DNA of 15,047 bases from Lachnospiraceae bacterium (GTDB taxonomy: Bacteria > Bacillota > Clostridia > Lachnospirales > Lachnospiraceae): assembly GCA_014804225.1 (NCBI GenBank), contig JAAVAF010000005.1, positions 1-15,047 on the forward strand, in the 5' to 3' direction. A program made the position numbers and the translations under genes. Position 1 is the stretch's first letter. The number at the start of each line of letters is the position of its first letter. The notes under the pieces are model-generated. The model was not told where the DNA came from. It worked only from the letters and a program-made list of their open reading frames with translations, and did not search any database. Positions 13,679 through 15,047 of the stretch are shown here, piece by piece.

Positions 13679-15047
13679 CATTAAGGAAGAACAAACTGTT
13701 TTCGGACTGGATATTGGTACCAGAAAAGTCGTAGGAACAGTAGGATACAGACAGGGAGAAAAATTTGTGGTTATGGCACAAGAAATCAGGGAGCATCAGA
13801 CACGTGCGATGTTAGACGGTCAGATACACGATATCAACAGAGTTGCCGCGACTGTAGCAGATATCAAAGAAGCACTTCAGGACAAGACGGGATTGAAGCT
13901 TGAAGAGGTATGTATTGCTGCCGCGGGACGTGTTTTAAAAACGATGAATGTCCATGTGGATTTGGATCTGGATCGTGAGCGAAATGTTACACGGGATGAT
14001 ATGAGTACGCTGATTTCCATGGGAGTCGAGAATGCACTTGCGGAATTTCAGAAGAAAAATGACACGGATATGCATTTTTACTGCGTAGGGCATTCCGTTG
14101 TAAAATATTATATTAACGGGCTTTGGATGAGTGAGCCTGAGCACCATAAGGCAAAGACGCTTGGTGCAGATTTGATTGCGACATTTCTCCCCGATGATGT
14201 GGTTGACGGACTGCACAGCGCGGTGGGACTTGCGGGCTTAAAGGTGGAGAGTCTGACACTTGAGCCGATTGCGGCGATTCGAGTGGCAATTCCTGAGAAG
14301 TTTCGACTGTTGAATATTGCGATGGTTGACGTGGGGGCGGGAACTTCCGATATTTCCATTACAGACGATGGAAGCATTATCGCATTTGGTATGCTGCCAA
14401 ACGCGGGAGATTCTTTTACGGAACGAATTGCCAAGACCTGTCTGATTGACTTTGCATCTGCCGAAAAAATAAAGGTTTCCGCATCGGAGCAAACAGAGAT
14501 TGTCTATGAAGATATCATGGGCATGGAGCAGATTATTACGGCTGAGGAAGTGCTTGCAATCTGCGAGCCTGAAATTGAGCGAATGGCAAAGCTGACTGCT
14601 AGTACTATTCAAGAGTTAAACGGCGGTTCTGCGCCGAGTGCCGTGTTTATTGTTGGTGGCGGTGGAAGAATTAAAGGTTTTGATGAGAGAATTGCAAAAG
14701 AGCTTGGCCTTGATATGTCTCGTGTTGCAATACGCGGCGAGGAGATTATGAGCAATATCGAGTTTCCAGAAGGAGCATTGAAGGATTCGACGATTATTAC
14801 GCCGATTGGGATCTGCCTCACGCAGTATGAGAAGAATAACAACTTTATCTACATAACCTTTAACGGAAAAAAGATAAAGCTTTATGACAACAATAAACTT
14901 ACAGTTATGGATGTGGCAGTAGAGGCGGATTTCCCGAGAGAAGGACTTTTTCCCCGGCGTGGGGAACGGCTGCATTATACGGTAAATGGGAAGAATCGTG
15001 TTACAAAGGGTGAGTACGGTGAAAGTGCACATGTCTATTTAAACGGA
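13671..15047 (+). CDS. FtsA-like actin-fold ATPase with C-terminal extension, partial
   Basis: The first 459 codons are present; the gene runs past the right edge with no stop. The actin-type ATPase landmarks are VFGLDIGTRKVVG (residues 10-22, phosphate 1), the SHS2/1C-type region with CIAAAGRV (near 85), DVGAGTSD (220-227, phosphate 2) and VGGGGRI (328-334, adenosine loop). This is the FtsA/PilM fold, which anchors filaments such as FtsZ to the membrane or builds pilus platforms. After about residue 390 the protein does not end with a short amphipathic helix as FtsA does but continues into FIYITFNGKKIKLYDN and a beta-rich stretch, so it is a long FtsA-domain protein rather than standard FtsA. 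The start ATG overlaps coaE by 8 nt. Role in division is inference. Confidence 0.85.
   Translation, partial: MNNIKEEQTVFGLDIGTRKVVGTVGYRQGEKFVVMAQEIREHQTRAMLDGQIHDINRVAATVADIKEALQDKTGLKLEEVCIAAAGRVLKTMNVHVDLDLDRERNVTRDDMSTLISMGVENALAEFQKKNDTDMHFYCVGHSVVKYYINGLWMSEPEHHKAKTLGADLIATFLPDDVVDGLHSAVGLAGLKVESLTLEPIAAIRVAIPEKFRLLNIAMVDVGAGTSDISITDDGSIIAFGMLPNAGDSFTERIAKTCLIDFASAEKIKVSASEQTEIVYEDIMGMEQIITAEEVLAICEPEIERMAKLTASTIQELNGGSAPSAVFIVGGGGRIKGFDERIAKELGLDMSRVAIRGEEIMSNIEFPEGALKDSTIITPIGICLTQYEKNNNFIYITFNGKKIKLYDNNKLTVMDVAVEADFPREGLFPRRGERLHYTVNGKNRVTKGEYGESAHVYLNG

Noticed and set aside
1..15047. Mobile element, CRISPR array, phage or defence system
   Set aside because: No transposase, integrase, direct-repeat array or recognisable defence gene was found; the gene order is compact and mainly housekeeping.

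Overview
The window looks like a chromosomal segment of a Gram-positive, anaerobic Clostridia species, most likely a Lachnospiraceae (Roseburia/Butyrivibrio/Eubacterium-like). This rests on strong GGAGG-type ribosome binding sites, sigma-A promoters, moderate-to-low G+C, a purH function split into two proteins behind a ZTP riboswitch, a cytosolic LacI-like/GGDEF regulator, and a polA-coaE cluster. Genus is inference; no rRNA or other marker is present.

Left part (1-4269). A minus-strand ABC-F ATPase runs off the left edge. Divergently from it, a well-formed sigma-A promoter drives a ZTP (AICAR-triphosphate) riboswitch with an overlapping intrinsic terminator. The riboswitch controls an IMP cyclohydrolase of the PurO type and a stand-alone AICAR formyltransferase, which together make the last two steps of purine synthesis. 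A terminator hairpin follows, then a NudC-type NADH pyrophosphatase. NudC converges on a minus-strand tRNA-Leu(CAA), and the two share one 13-bp-stem terminator.

Middle part (4270-9852). A MATE efflux protein converges on a cytidylate-kinase-like protein. Divergent from the kinase is a membrane-anchored hypothetical protein with a C-terminal Ig-like (Big_14-type) region. Next is a soluble diguanylate cyclase that fuses a LacI-type sugar-binding fold to a GAF-like region and GGDEF; its promoter contains a perfect 12-bp palindrome. It is followed by a 68-residue orphan protein whose Shine-Dalgarno sequence lies in one arm of a long inverted repeat, and then by two consecutive terminator hairpins.

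Right part (10014-15047). This is a tightly packed operon: a small membrane protein with an anti-sigma-type zinc finger (ATGA overlap with the next gene), DNA polymerase I with a degenerate proofreading domain, dephospho-CoA kinase (9-nt gap), and an FtsA-like ATPase with a C-terminal extension (8-nt overlap) that runs off the right edge.

Most of the window is housekeeping. The points most worth a second look are the RBS-sequestering leader of the 68-residue gene, the palindrome in the diguanylate cyclase promoter, the zinc-finger membrane protein coupled to polA, and the ZTP riboswitch on a split purH. No mobile element, CRISPR array or defence system was seen.
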